NCBI RefSeq assembly: GCF_039634365.2
Contig: NZ_CP155079.2
Span: 1,178,001-1,242,000, forward strand
Direction: 5' to 3'
Length of the DNA stretch: 64,000 bases
DNA from: Mucilaginibacter sp. PAMB04168
Lineage (GTDB): Bacteria > Bacteroidota > Bacteroidia > Sphingobacteriales > Sphingobacteriaceae
Shown here: positions 19,572 to 29,211 of the stretch, in pieces
Layout: each line of letters begins with the position of its first letter
Position numbering within the stretch: position 1 is the first letter of the stretch
Program-made: the position numbers and the translations under genes
The notes under the pieces: model-generated
Databases searched by the model: none
Told to the model about the DNA's origin: nothing
Seen by the model: only the letters and a program-made list of their open reading frames with translations

Positions 19572-21044
19572 ATGGCATCTCACAGTGAAGCAATAATCAG
19601 GGAACCGTTAATTACGGGCAAGAACATTACCTATGCCCAAATTACTAACGAGGTTTTACTCCCTGTTGAAAATAAACCCAACTTGGCCTGGTGGATCGGC
19701 TTTGCCTTAGCATCTGCCGGAGCAGCATTATGGGTATTCTCTATCAGCTGGACTTTTTGGTTCGGTGTAGGAGAGTGGGGATTGAACAAAACAGTGGGCT
19801 GGGCCTGGGACATCACCGGTTTCGTGTGGTGGGTAGGTATCGGTCACGCCGGAACGCTTATCTCGGCTGTATTGCTGATATTCCGTCAAAACTGGCGTAA
19901 CTCTATCAACCGTTCTGCCGAAGCAATGACTATTTTCGCGGTTATTTGTGCGGCCACTTACATCTTTGGTCACATGGGCCGCCCTTGGTTGGCTTACTGG
20001 ACTTTACCACTGCCTAACCAGTACGGCTCACTATGGGTAAACTGGAACTCGGCGCTGATGATGGACGTGTTCGCGATCTCTACCTACTTCTCCGTATCGT
20101 TGATATTCTGGTACACCGGTTTATTACCTGATATTGCAAGTATCCGTGACCGCGCTACAGGCCTACGCCGCCGTATATACTCTGTTCTTTCTTTCGGATG
20201 GACAGGTTCAGTAAAAACCTGGCAGCGTTTCGAAACTGTGTCATTAATCCTGGCCGGTATTTCAACACCGCTGGTACTTTCGGTACACACCATCGTATCA
20301 TTCGACTTTGCCACATCACTGGAGCCAGGATGGCATACTACCATCTTCCCGCCATATTTCGTTGCGGGCGCGATCTTCTCAGGTTTTGCCATGGTGCAAA
20401 CCCTATTGCTGATTGCCCGTAAGGTTTTAGGTTTAGAGAACTATATCACCATGTTCCACATCGAGTCAATGAACAAGATTATCTTGTTAACCGGTTCAAT
20501 CGTGGGTGTGGCTTATATCACTGAGTTTTTCATCGCCTGGTACTCAGGTGTTGAGTATGAGCAATATGCATTCATTAACCGTTCAACTGGTCCGTACTGG
20601 TGGGCTTACTGGAGCATGATGACCTGTAACGTAATTACACCTCAGCTCTTCTGGTTCAAAAAAATCCGTATCAACATCCCGTTAGCATGGATATTATCAA
20701 TCATTGTTAACATCGGTATGTGGTTTGAGCGTTTCGTCATCATCGTTACCTCCCTGCACCGCGATTTCTTGCCGTCAAGCTGGGTAATGTTCTATCCAAC
20801 CTGGACAGACGTAGGCATCTTCGTAGGTTCAATCGGCTTGTTCTTCACAATGTTCCTGTTATTCATCCGCGTGTTACCATCAGTGGCTATGGCTGAGGTT
20901 AAACTGTTGCTGAAAACATCGAGCGAGCAGGCTAAAAAGAAACTGATTGATGACGGCCACCTGGAGCCGGAGCAACAGGCAGATTATGTTAAAGCATTAG
21001 AGAAATACGACAGTGTTGATTTAACTCAATACCAAAAAGCATAA
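19572..21044 (+). CDS. actC: Alternative complex III subunit C, NrfD-like membrane protein
   Basis: This 490-residue integral membrane protein is expected to bind menaquinol and is thought to take part in energy coupling. About ten transmembrane helices are visible, the first near residue 40 (LAWWIGFALASAGAALWVF). NrfD/PsrC family features include GHAGTLISAVLLI and MGRPWLAYWTLPLPNQYGSL near 135-155. The soluble C-terminal tail (VKLLLKTSSEQAKKKLID) is charged. The stop is 2 bases before the actD start, indicating translational coupling. Confidence 0.95.
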   Translation: MASHSEAIIREPLITGKNITYAQITNEVLLPVENKPNLAWWIGFALASAGAALWVFSISWTFWFGVGEWGLNKTVGWAWDITGFVWWVGIGHAGTLISAVLLIFRQNWRNSINRSAEAMTIFAVICAATYIFGHMGRPWLAYWTLPLPNQYGSLWVNWNSALMMDVFAISTYFSVSLIFWYTGLLPDIASIRDRATGLRRRIYSVLSFGWTGSVKTWQRFETVSLILAGISTPLVLSVHTIVSFDFATSLEPGWHTTIFPPYFVAGAIFSGFAMVQTLLLIARKVLGLENYITMFHIESMNKIILLTGSIVGVAYITEFFIAWYSGVEYEQYAFINRSTGPYWWAYWSMMTCNVITPQLFWFKKIRINIPLAWILSIIVNIGMWFERFVIIVTSLHRDFLPSSWVMFYPTWTDVGIFVGSIGLFFTMFLLFIRVLPSVAMAEVKLLLKTSSEQAKKKLIDDGHLEPEQQADYVKALEKYDSVDLTQYQKA

Positions 21045-21046
21045 CC

Positions 21047-21583
21047 ATGAGCAGCACTAAATTTATATTAGGATGTTTTGATGACCCGGACAATATGATG
21101 CACGGGATTGAGAAACTACAAAAAAGCAGTATCCCTATTTATGACGTTTACACCCCAATGCCAATCCACGGTATTGAGGCTAAATTAGGCGTTAAGGAAT
21201 CACGTTTAGGTTATGCAGCATTTTGCTTTGGCTGCCTGGGTGGTTCAGTAATCTTTAGTATATTATATTATACGCTGGTGCATGACTGGCCATTAAACGT
21301 AGGTGGTAAACCCCACTTTGCTATGCCAAACTTCGTACCCTTTACCTTTGAGTGGACTATCTTGTTCTCGGCCTTTGGTATGGTGTTTACATTTTATGCC
21401 GCAACTCACTTGTTTCCGGGCCGTGCTCCGCGCGTAATGGATTTGAGAGCAACAGACGACCGCTTTGTAATAGCCATTGATGCTAAAGGTAATGTACCGC
21501 ATGATGATATAACCCGCTTACTGGAAGAAGCTGGTGCAGTTGAAGTTAAGCATAACGAAAGGAAATATGTTAGCTATGAGTAA
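21047..21583 (+). CDS. actD: Alternative complex III subunit D (DUF3341)
   Basis: The 178-residue subunit has an N-terminal cytoplasmic domain beginning FILGCFDDPDNMMHGIEKL and then two transmembrane helices (about 65-85 and 105-130, the second containing WTILFSAFGMVFTFYAATH). A C-terminal soluble stretch with an ADDRFVI-like turn (TDDRFVIAIDAKG) follows. DUF3341 is the defining family of ActD. It overlaps the start of actE by 8 bases. Confidence 0.93.
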   Translation: MSSTKFILGCFDDPDNMMHGIEKLQKSSIPIYDVYTPMPIHGIEAKLGVKESRLGYAAFCFGCLGGSVIFSILYYTLVHDWPLNVGGKPHFAMPNFVPFTFEWTILFSAFGMVFTFYAATHLFPGRAPRVMDLRATDDRFVIAIDAKGNVPHDDITRLLEEAGAVEVKHNERKYVSYE

Positions 21584-22151
21584 AATAAGAATATTTGGTG
21601 CAACAATAATGGCTGTTGCTGCAACGATTGTAGCTACATCCTGCAAAGATAAAAGAAGCACCGGCTGGCAATATGCTCCGAATATGTATGAGCACATTGC
21701 ACCTGAGTACGATCAACCGAACAAAAACTTTAAAGACGGTAAAACCGCACAACTACCTCCTGCAGGTACAGTGCCTGTTGGCTTTACCCGTTTCGATTAT
21801 CCAAATACAAGAGCGGGTTACGACCAGGCATCTGTTGAGGTGAAGAACATGCTTGCACAAACGCAGGCAAACTACGCCGAGGGTAAGAAATTATACGAGT
21901 CGTTCTGCTCACCTTGCCACGGCATGACCGGTCAGGGTGATGGTACAGTAACCCAGCACGGTTACCCGCCGCCGCCTTCGTACTCAAAAGGAACATCTTC
22001 TCGTGGTGGCGCCATGAAAGATCTAAATGACGGTAAAATATACCATACTATTACTTACGGTGTAAACGCAATGGGGTCATATGCCTCGCAGCTGGCACCA
22101 GAAGAGCGCTGGAAAGTAATTATGTATGTTCACCATTTGCAAACCTTATAA
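21576..22151 (+). CDS. actE: Alternative complex III subunit E, mono-haem cytochrome c lipoprotein
   Basis: I start at ATG 21576 (MSKIRIFGATIMAVAATIV), overlapping actD by 8 bases. ATG 21567 is equally possible, and an earlier in-frame ATG at 21534 overlaps too far. A lipobox with Cys follows (IVATSCKDKR), so it is a lipoprotein anchored to a membrane. One haem site CSPCHGMTGQGDG lies in the second half, with a distal Met expected in the region NAMGSYASQL. It completes the electron outlet of the complex. Confidence 0.92.
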   Translation: MSKIRIFGATIMAVAATIVATSCKDKRSTGWQYAPNMYEHIAPEYDQPNKNFKDGKTAQLPPAGTVPVGFTRFDYPNTRAGYDQASVEVKNMLAQTQANYAEGKKLYESFCSPCHGMTGQGDGTVTQHGYPPPPSYSKGTSSRGGAMKDLNDGKIYHTITYGVNAMGSYASQLAPEERWKVIMYVHHLQTL

Positions 22152-22164
22152 TTTTATAGCTTAA

Positions 22165-23442
22165 ATGAGCACTCATCAACATAGTTTTAACGAACGTTTT
22201 GAATTTGCCGGCAAAGCTAAAACCTTCAGCCTTGTAGGTATTGTAATAGGCATTGTAGGTGTACTAGCAGGCTTTTTCGGAGGCGAAAAAGGTATTCAAA
22301 ACACTTTCTCTAATCTACTGCTTTCAAGCTACTATTTTGTAGGCGTTTGCGTAGCTGGTGTATTCTTCCTGGCTTATCAGTACATGGCGCAAGCCGGCTG
22401 GTCTGTTAGTTTCTTACGTATTCCGCAGGCATTTGCCCGTGCTTTAGGTGTAGCTGTTGTCATATTATTAATAGTGGTTGGCGCCGGTTTGTTGGTAAAA
22501 CATCCCGAAATGCACGAAGGCCATAAAGTTATGGCACCTTATCTGTACGCGCACTGGGCTACTCCGGGCTTGTCAGATCCTAAAAGCGAAATTTATGATA
22601 CCATCATCGCTGGTAAGTCGGCTTTCCTTAACGTGCCTTTCTTTTTTGGTACCTTAATCGTATTGCTGGGTCTTTATACCTGGTTTGGTAGCCAGCTAGT
22701 TAAATATTCAAATAATGAAGACGCGTTAGGCGGCATGCTTAACTATAACAAAAGCTTCAAAATTTCGGCTATCTTCTTAACTATTTTTGGTTTTACCTTT
22801 CCCATATATGCCTTTGGTGCTGTTATGTCATTAGAAGCACATTGGTTTTCAACTATGTTTGGTTGGTATAACCTGGCTGCAGTGCACGTAAGTGGTTTAG
22901 CGGTAATTGCATTAACGTTAATTATCCTAAAAGAAAACGGTTACTTCTCTTGGGTTAACGAAAGCCATTTCCATGATTTGGGTAAACTGATCTTTGGTTT
23001 CTCCATCTTTTGGACCTATGTATGGTTTGCGCAGTTCTTCCTTACCTGGTATGCTAATGTCCCAGAGGAAAGTGTGTACTTCTACAAACGTTGGGAGCCT
23101 GAGTACAAATGGTGGTTCTGGTTAAATATTATACTAAACTTCCTGGCACCGTTATTACTGTTAATGAAGAACGATAGTAAACGTTCAATGAACAGAATGA
23201 AAATTGCGGCCATCATTATCATCATCGGTCACTGGCTAGATTACTACCTGATGATTATGCCAGGCACTATCGAAAAAGAGCACATGTTCGATTTGGTAGA
23301 GTTTTTACAAGACATGGCAATTTTTGCAGGCTTTGCAGGTTTATTTACCTTCGTGATGTTGAACGCTTTAAGCAAGTTCGAATCGCTTATTCCTAAAAAA
23401 CACCCGTTCCTGGAAGAAAGCCTTCATCACCACATTCAATAA
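22165..23442 (+). CDS. actF: Alternative complex III subunit F, membrane protein
   Basis: The 425-residue protein has about ten transmembrane helices, starting with FSLVGIVIGIVGVLAGFFGG. It is the second large membrane subunit of ActABCDEF, homologous in design to ActC. Loops hold HEGHKVMAPYLYAHWATPG and, late, IGHWLDYYLMIMPGTIEKE, both typical of ActF. It ends just before a possible internal promoter (TACCTTTG, 23448-23455) that would start the oxidase part. Confidence 0.93.
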   Translation: MSTHQHSFNERFEFAGKAKTFSLVGIVIGIVGVLAGFFGGEKGIQNTFSNLLLSSYYFVGVCVAGVFFLAYQYMAQAGWSVSFLRIPQAFARALGVAVVILLIVVGAGLLVKHPEMHEGHKVMAPYLYAHWATPGLSDPKSEIYDTIIAGKSAFLNVPFFFGTLIVLLGLYTWFGSQLVKYSNNEDALGGMLNYNKSFKISAIFLTIFGFTFPIYAFGAVMSLEAHWFSTMFGWYNLAAVHVSGLAVIALTLIILKENGYFSWVNESHFHDLGKLIFGFSIFWTYVWFAQFFLTWYANVPEESVYFYKRWEPEYKWWFWLNIILNFLAPLLLLMKNDSKRSMNRMKIAAIIIIIGHWLDYYLMIMPGTIEKEHMFDLVEFLQDMAIFAGFAGLFTFVMLNALSKFESLIPKKHPFLEESLHHHIQ

Positions 23443-23447
23443 TTGCT

Positions 23448-23455
23448 TACCTTTG
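23448..23455 (+). promoter_or_regulatory. Possible internal promoter -7 element before coxII
   Basis: TACCTTTG matches TAnnTTTG exactly, 34 bases before ATG 23490 in the only gap of notable size between the act and cox genes. No TTTG is seen at the -33 position. It may allow separate control of the oxidase genes. Confidence 0.4.
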
Positions 23456-23489
23456 CAAATCATTATAGAATTCCAAATCATCGATAAAA

Positions 23490-24701
23490 ATGGCATTCAA
23501 GCATCTAATAAATTATAAAAAGTTCTTATCGCTGGTAGCGATGGTGCTGCTGCTAGGTACTAACCTGGTGATGGCGCAAACTGCCAGCTCAAATGCTACC
23601 GCTACCGATAGCGGCGACACTTCAGCGCAATCGGCTGGTATGTGGAGCACTGTTGGTTACTACGCGCTGTTATTTTTAATAGTTTGTATTGTTGTAGCTA
23701 TTGTAGGTAAAATATTAAAGGTTTATGACCTCACCTTGCAAATGCAAGGTAAAAAGGGCATAAACTGGAATAATGTAATGGCCGTTGGCTTCCTGATTTT
23801 CCTGGTTGCAGGTTTGGTGGGTGTGTACTACTCATTTACCGTACATGGAAGCATGATTTTAGGTGATGCTTCCTCTGTACACGGTAAAACGCTGGACACA
23901 ATGTTCTGGACTACCTTCCTGATCACCTTTGCGGTGTTCCTGCTTACACAGTTCTTACTGTTCTTCTTCGTTTTCAAATACAAAGGGTCTGACAAACGCA
24001 AAGCTTACTATTACCCGCACAATAATACTATTGAAAAGATCTGGACTGTTGCTCCGGCAATTGTTCTGACCATCCTGGTAGTATTTGGCTTCTTAACCTG
24101 GCGCAAAATAACCAACACGGTTGATGCCAAAGGTGAGCCAGCATCTTTAAATGTTGATGTAACCGGTCACCAGTTTGCCTGGGAGCTGCGTTACCCAGGT
24201 AAAGATGGCAAATTGGGCAAAAAGAATATTAAACTGGTTAGCGGCACCAACAAACTGGGTCTGAGCTACGACGACAAGAACAGTTTTGACGATATACAGG
24301 CAGATACATTAATGCTACCTGTAAACAAGTCGGTTCGTTTAAACATTATTGCACAGGATGTAATACATAGTGTTTATATGCCAAACTTCCGTGTACAAAT
24401 TAACGCTGTACCTGGTTTACCTACCTACTTCAAATTTACGCCAACTAAAACTACAGCCGAAATGCGTTCTGAGTTAGATCAGCCTGACTTTGACTATCGT
24501 TTGTATTGCAACAAAATTTGCGGTGGTAGCCACTTTAACATGCAAAAACTGGTTGTTGTAGTTAGCCAGGCCGAGTATCAAAACTGGCTTGCCAGGCAAA
24601 AGCCTTACCTAAGCTCTGAATTGAAAAAGGAACTTAAGTTAGCTGACAACCCGCTTTACAAGCAATCACAATTACAAAACCGATTAGCGTCAATTAATTA
24701 A
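23490..24701 (+). CDS. coxB: Cytochrome c oxidase subunit II
   Basis: Subunit II accepts electrons through the binuclear CuA centre. After a signal peptide (to about residue 30, ending VMAQ) and a Ser/Thr-rich stretch there are three membrane helices, the first near residue 52, before the cupredoxin domain. The CuA ligands are intact: His in IAQDVIHSVYMPNFRVQI, then CNKICGGSHFNMQ (CxxxCxxxHxxM). The extra N-terminal helix makes it longer (403 residues) than the common two-helix form, as in other Bacteroidota oxidases. Confidence 0.95.
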   Translation: MAFKHLINYKKFLSLVAMVLLLGTNLVMAQTASSNATATDSGDTSAQSAGMWSTVGYYALLFLIVCIVVAIVGKILKVYDLTLQMQGKKGINWNNVMAVGFLIFLVAGLVGVYYSFTVHGSMILGDASSVHGKTLDTMFWTTFLITFAVFLLTQFLLFFFVFKYKGSDKRKAYYYPHNNTIEKIWTVAPAIVLTILVVFGFLTWRKITNTVDAKGEPASLNVDVTGHQFAWELRYPGKDGKLGKKNIKLVSGTNKLGLSYDDKNSFDDIQADTLMLPVNKSVRLNIIAQDVIHSVYMPNFRVQINAVPGLPTYFKFTPTKTTAEMRSELDQPDFDYRLYCNKICGGSHFNMQKLVVVVSQAEYQNWLARQKPYLSSELKKELKLADNPLYKQSQLQNRLASIN

Positions 24702-24717
24702 TCAAGAGATAGCGATT

Positions 24718-26598
24718 ATGTCAACATTAGCAGTTCAGGATCACGGCGTAGGACATCATGATCACGATCACGAACATCACCATAACGAAACTTTCCTGAC
24801 GAAGTACATCTTCAGTCAGGATCACAAAATGATAGCCCGGCAATTTTTAATTACCGGTATCATCATGGCGGTTATTGCCATGATACTGTCTATCCTTTTC
24901 CGTATTCAATTAGCCTATCCGGAAAAAGCATTCCCTTTACTGGAAACTTTATTAGGTCGTTTTGCTCCGGGCGGACGCTTGGATACCAACTTCTACCTGT
25001 CGTTAGTTACTATACACGGTACCATCATGGTATTCTTTGTATTAACTGCAGGTTTGAGCGGTACCTTTAGTAACCTGTTGATTCCATATCAATTGGGAGC
25101 ACGTGATATGGCATCGCCTTTCATGAACATGCTATCTTACTGGTTGTTCTTTGTAGCAAGTGTGATCATGATGGCTTCTTTCTTTACCGAAAAAGGTCCA
25201 GCCGGTCCAGGATGGACTATCTATCCGCCGCTATCTGCCTTACCTAAGGCAATGCCGGGCTCAGGTGCCGGTATGACTTACTGGTTAATCAGTATGACCT
25301 TGTTTGTTGCTTCACAGCTTTTAGGGGGTATCAATTACATTAGTACTATCCTGAACATGCGTACCAAAGGTATGGATCTTTGGAAAATGCCTTTGACTAT
25401 ATGGGCTTTCTTTCTTACTGCTATCCTGGGTGTATTAGCGTTCCCTGTACTTGTTGCCGGTGTTGTTTTATTGATTTTTGACCGCAGTTTTGGTACTAGC
25501 TTTTATTTATCAGACATAGTTGTTCAAAACCAGCAAACTGCGTTTGAAGGTGGCAGCCCAATCTTGTTCCAGCACTTATTCTGGTTCCTGGGTCACCCTG
25601 AGGTATACATCGTAATTATGCCGGCTTTGGGTATATCATCCGAAGTTATTGCAACCAACTCACGTAAGCCAATCTTTGGTTATCATGCCATGGTTTACTC
25701 CTTAATTGGTATCACGGTTTTATCGTTCATTGTATGGGGTCACCATATGTTCGTGACGGGTATGAATCCGTTCCTGGGCGGTGTGTTCATGATCACCACA
25801 TTGATAATTGCGGTACCATCGGCTGTAAAAACATTTAACTACTTAGCTACCCTATGGCGCGGTAACATCCGGTTTACGCCGGCCATGCTGTTTGCTATCG
25901 GTTTGGTTTCTTTCTTCATCTCAGGTGGTTTAACAGGTATTTTCCTGGGGAACGCTGCGTTAGATATTAACCTACATGATACTTACTTCGTGGTAGCTCA
26001 CTTCCACTTGGTAATGGGTTCGGCAGCTATTTTCGGTATGCTTGCGGGTGTTTACCACTGGTTCCCTAAAATGTTTGGCCGTATGATGGACACTAAATTA
26101 GGATACCTGCACTTCTGGTTAACCTTTATTGGTGCTTACCTGGTGTTCTTCCCAATGCACTTTATGGGCTTGGATGGTGTACCACGTCGTTACTATTCAT
26201 TTACTGAGATTGAATCGTTGAAACAGTGGGTGTCTGTAAATACATTCATCACCTGGGCGGCTATTCTGTCGGCGTTAGCACAAGTGGCTTTCTTGTGGAA
26301 CTTCTTTTACTCGATCTTCTTCGGTGAAAAAGCGCCTCAAAATCCATGGAACTCTACAACATTGGAGTGGACTACACCAGTTGAACATATTCACGGTAAT
26401 TGGCCTGGCGAAATTCCAACTGTTTACCGTTGGCCGTATGATTATAGCAAACCTGGCCATGATGAGGACTTCATCCCTCAAACTGTGCCTTTCTCACAAA
26501 CATTAAGCTCTAACTTGCCACACGATTTTGAAGATAATCCGGTAAAATTAGAGTCGCATAAAGACTGGGTTGAAAAACCAGGCGAAGTAAAGAAATAA
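24718..26598 (+). CDS. coxA: Cytochrome c oxidase subunit I
   Basis: This catalytic haem-copper subunit reduces O2 and pumps protons. It has 626 residues and about 12 membrane helices. The active-site motifs are visible: the low-spin haem His in the LVTIHGTIMVFF helix, GHPEVYIVIMPALG (CuB His and Tyr), WGHHMFVTGM (two CuB His) and HDTYFVVAHFHLVMG (haem a3 and haem a His). The N-terminus is unusually His-rich (HHDHDHEHHHNE), which may bind copper or be incidental. It directly follows coxB with a 16-base gap. Confidence 0.97.
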   Translation: MSTLAVQDHGVGHHDHDHEHHHNETFLTKYIFSQDHKMIARQFLITGIIMAVIAMILSILFRIQLAYPEKAFPLLETLLGRFAPGGRLDTNFYLSLVTIHGTIMVFFVLTAGLSGTFSNLLIPYQLGARDMASPFMNMLSYWLFFVASVIMMASFFTEKGPAGPGWTIYPPLSALPKAMPGSGAGMTYWLISMTLFVASQLLGGINYISTILNMRTKGMDLWKMPLTIWAFFLTAILGVLAFPVLVAGVVLLIFDRSFGTSFYLSDIVVQNQQTAFEGGSPILFQHLFWFLGHPEVYIVIMPALGISSEVIATNSRKPIFGYHAMVYSLIGITVLSFIVWGHHMFVTGMNPFLGGVFMITTLIIAVPSAVKTFNYLATLWRGNIRFTPAMLFAIGLVSFFISGGLTGIFLGNAALDINLHDTYFVVAHFHLVMGSAAIFGMLAGVYHWFPKMFGRMMDTKLGYLHFWLTFIGAYLVFFPMHFMGLDGVPRRYYSFTEIESLKQWVSVNTFITWAAILSALAQVAFLWNFFYSIFFGEKAPQNPWNSTTLEWTTPVEHIHGNWPGEIPTVYRWPYDYSKPGHDEDFIPQTVPFSQTLSSNLPHDFEDNPVKLESHKDWVEKPGEVKK

Positions 26599-26618
26599 GA
26601 ATTTAGAATTCTGATGAT

Positions 26619-26668
26619 TTAGGGTATCTGTATCGGAAGTATTTCCTAAACAGGTACCCTAATTTTTT
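26619..26668 (+). terminator. Hairpin between coxA and ctaA, partial terminator
   Basis: TTAGGGTATCTG (26619-26630) pairs with CAGGTACCCTAA (26651-26662) with one G-T pair, followed by a T run. It probably lowers expression of the assembly genes relative to the structural subunits. Confidence 0.7.
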
Positions 26669-26677
26669 AGCACATAA

Positions 26678-27739
26678 ATGAGTAAAACAACAAACAAAGC
26701 AAGATTCAGACAAACCTCCCTTATCGCTATTGTTTTGCTTTTTGTTTTGATACTTGCCGGAGGTGTTGTTCGCAGCTCCGGGTCGGGTATGGGTTGCCCG
26801 GATTGGCCTAAATGCTTTGGCCGCTATATACCACCTACCGATGCCAGTGAACTACCGGCTGATTATAAGCAAGCTTATGTAGCTAAGCGAGCTGCCAAAA
26901 ATCAGCGGTTCGCCAAAACGCTTGATGTGTTTGGCTACAATGAACTGGCTAACCGCATACGGCAGGACAAGTCGATACTGGTACCGGAAGAATTCAACGC
27001 CTCCCGTACCTGGACGGAGTATATTAACCGCCTTGTAGGCGCCTTATCTGGTGTATTTTTGTTATTAGCTGCTGTATTTTCTTTCAGTTATGGTGCCGAT
27101 AACAAATGGATACCTATACTCAGTATTGTAAATTTAGTTGTAATCGTTTTTCAGGCTTGGCTAGGATCTATTGTGGTTTCAACTAATTTAGTTGATTGGA
27201 TTGTGACCGTACATATGCTGCTGGCGCTGGTAATTTTGGGTTTAACCATTTATACCTACCACCTGGCTAAGGTGCACGGTAAACCATACATTAACACTAA
27301 ACCGTTAATTAAGATTATTGCCGTAGCTGCGGTTTTACTGAGCGTACTGCAAATAACCTTTGGTACCGAGGTTAGAGAAAAAATCGATGAGGTTGCTGAC
27401 CATTACCAGGGTGTTTACCGCGAACAATGGGTTGAAAAAGCGGGGCAGATATTTAGTACACACCGCGATATGGCTTTGCTGGTTGTGGTATTTAACGTGA
27501 TGCTTTATGCGCTCATTAGGCGCAACTTTAATAGGCATTCGGTACAGCAGCAGCTCATGAGCTTCATATTTTTGATGATTGTGCTGCAAATAGGAGTTGG
27601 AATAGCGTTATCATACTGGGCCTTGCCACCGGTTGCACAAGCGTCACACATTGTGCTGGCCAGTTTGGTGTTTGGTGCACAATTTTACTTATTGCTGAAC
27701 TTTACACGTTCGGTTAAATATACGGAGGTACGTAAATGA
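26678..27739 (+). CDS. ctaA: Haem A synthase (COX15/CtaA family)
   Basis: It oxidises haem O to haem A for the oxidase. The 353-residue protein has about eight membrane helices with family motifs: VVRSSGSGMGCPDWPKCFGR at the N-terminus (paired Cys loop), a His in EYINRLVGALSGVF, HMLLALVILGLTIY, and later FSTHRDMALLVV and SHIVLASLVFG. The four expected His ligands appear kept. Its stop overlaps the ctaB start by 4 bases. Confidence 0.95.
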   Translation: MSKTTNKARFRQTSLIAIVLLFVLILAGGVVRSSGSGMGCPDWPKCFGRYIPPTDASELPADYKQAYVAKRAAKNQRFAKTLDVFGYNELANRIRQDKSILVPEEFNASRTWTEYINRLVGALSGVFLLLAAVFSFSYGADNKWIPILSIVNLVVIVFQAWLGSIVVSTNLVDWIVTVHMLLALVILGLTIYTYHLAKVHGKPYINTKPLIKIIAVAAVLLSVLQITFGTEVREKIDEVADHYQGVYREQWVEKAGQIFSTHRDMALLVVVFNVMLYALIRRNFNRHSVQQQLMSFIFLMIVLQIGVGIALSYWALPPVAQASHIVLASLVFGAQFYLLLNFTRSVKYTEVRK

Positions 27740-28605
27740 GCTTTTGGAAAGATTTGATAAAGCTGGTTAAGTTCAGGCTTACCTTCCTGGTAGTGTTCTC
27801 GGCGTCAATTTCCTTTTTAATTGGTAGCCAGGTAAATGGCTTTGTAAACTGGGTTAATTGGGCAAAATTAATTGTAGGCGGCTTTCTGATCACCGGTGCG
27901 GCCAACGGCTTTAATGAGATCATAGAAAAGGACCTGGATCGCCTCATGACACGTACGGCTGACCGCCCTCTACCGTCTGGACGAATGACTAACGGACAAG
28001 CACTAGTACTAAGTCTGCTTATGGGCATCTTTGGTACCTATTTGCTCGGAAGCCTAAATTTGTTAACCGGTTTTCTGTCGGTATTTGCTATTATATTATA
28101 CGCTTTTGCTTACACGCCGCTGAAGCAAAAATCGTCGATATCGGTTTTTGTTGGTGCTATACCCGGTGCATTACCACCGCTAATTGGCTATGTTGCAGCG
28201 TTTGTACATCCAAAGATAGACCAGGTGGCGTTGATATTGTTCGGTATACAGTTTATCTGGCAATTCCCACATTTTTGGGCGATTGCCTGGGTGCTGGATG
28301 ATGATTACAAATTGGCCGGGTTCCGATTGCTGCCTACTGGCAAGCGTAACCTTATCAGCGCAGTAATAACCTTTATATTTACACTGGTATTGGTGCCGGT
28401 AAGTTTACTGCCAACCTTCTATGGTTATGGCGGTTATTATGTAGGCGGCGTATCATTAATTTGTAGTTTAATATTTTTGTATCAGTCGTTTATGCTGATG
28501 CGTACACTCGAGATTAAATCGGCCCGGCAGTTAATGTTCGGTTCATTTTTATACCTGCCTGTGGTGCAGTTAATGTTTTTGTTTGATTTTATAGTGAAAA
28601 AGTAA
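27736..28605 (+). CDS. ctaB: Protohaem IX farnesyltransferase (haem O synthase)
   Basis: This UbiA-family membrane enzyme adds a farnesyl chain to haem b, giving haem O, the CtaA substrate. The motifs are intact: NGFNEIIEKDLDRLMTRTAD (first Asp-rich site), PSGRMTNGQALVLS, then YTPLKQKSSISVFVGAIPGA and WQFPHFWAIAWVLDDDYKLA near 175-195. It has 289 residues and about nine helices. It overlaps ctaA (4 bases) and the next gene (1 base). Confidence 0.96.
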   Translation: MSFWKDLIKLVKFRLTFLVVFSASISFLIGSQVNGFVNWVNWAKLIVGGFLITGAANGFNEIIEKDLDRLMTRTADRPLPSGRMTNGQALVLSLLMGIFGTYLLGSLNLLTGFLSVFAIILYAFAYTPLKQKSSISVFVGAIPGALPPLIGYVAAFVHPKIDQVALILFGIQFIWQFPHFWAIAWVLDDDYKLAGFRLLPTGKRNLISAVITFIFTLVLVPVSLLPTFYGYGGYYVGGVSLICSLIFLYQSFMLMRTLEIKSARQLMFGSFLYLPVVQLMFLFDFIVKK

Positions 28606-29189
28606 TGATGGCTCGGTTTCAACAAGATAGAGATAAGTTAGACTTAACCCCCAAACGGTTCAACATGTGGCTGTTTGTGTTTTCGTCGTTTATGTTCTTT
28701 GCAGCGCTTACAAGCGGTTTTATTGTTTATATTGGTGGTAAGGGGCATGCCATGCTCGTTAAACTACCTATTGAATTCCTGTACAGTACAATAGTTATTG
28801 TATTGAGCAGCATAACCATGTTTGTTGCTTCGAGAGCAGCAAAACGCCTGCAGTTTAAAACGCAGCAAACCTTCCTTTGGATGACCCTGTTCCTGGGGCT
28901 TGCCTTTTTAGGGTTGCAGGTTTACGCATGGTATGTACTGGCTTTTGTGATGAAGGTGTTTTTCGTGAACCCCAACGCATCACAATCTTTTATATATGTA
29001 TTCTCAAGCATGCACTTACTGCACATTTTAGGCGGATTGGTGTTGATTATTATAAGCCTTGTAAGTACATATCGCAAAACACCACAGGTGATAAATTTGT
29101 TCCGTATGGAGATGTCCTCAATTTTTTGGCATTTTCTCGATATTATATGGATTTATCTCTATGTTTTTTTACTTTTGAACCAGAATTAA
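28605..29189 (+). CDS. Cytochrome c oxidase subunit III-type protein (short)
   Basis: The 194-residue membrane protein has five helices in the subunit III pattern, including FFAALTSGFIVYIGGKGHAM at the start and MHLLHILGGLVLIIISLV and FWHFLDIIWIYLYVFLLL at the end. The closing WHFLDIIWIYLY motif is a subunit III hallmark. The ATG shares its first base with the ctaB stop. It is one of two subunit III genes in tandem. In other Bacteroidota this shorter type also sits directly after ctaB. Confidence 0.9.
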   Translation: MMARFQQDRDKLDLTPKRFNMWLFVFSSFMFFAALTSGFIVYIGGKGHAMLVKLPIEFLYSTIVIVLSSITMFVASRAAKRLQFKTQQTFLWMTLFLGLAFLGLQVYAWYVLAFVMKVFFVNPNASQSFIYVFSSMHLLHILGGLVLIIISLVSTYRKTPQVINLFRMEMSSIFWHFLDIIWIYLYVFLLLNQN

Positions 29190-29211
29190 TCATCCTACAC
29201 AATAAGTACAA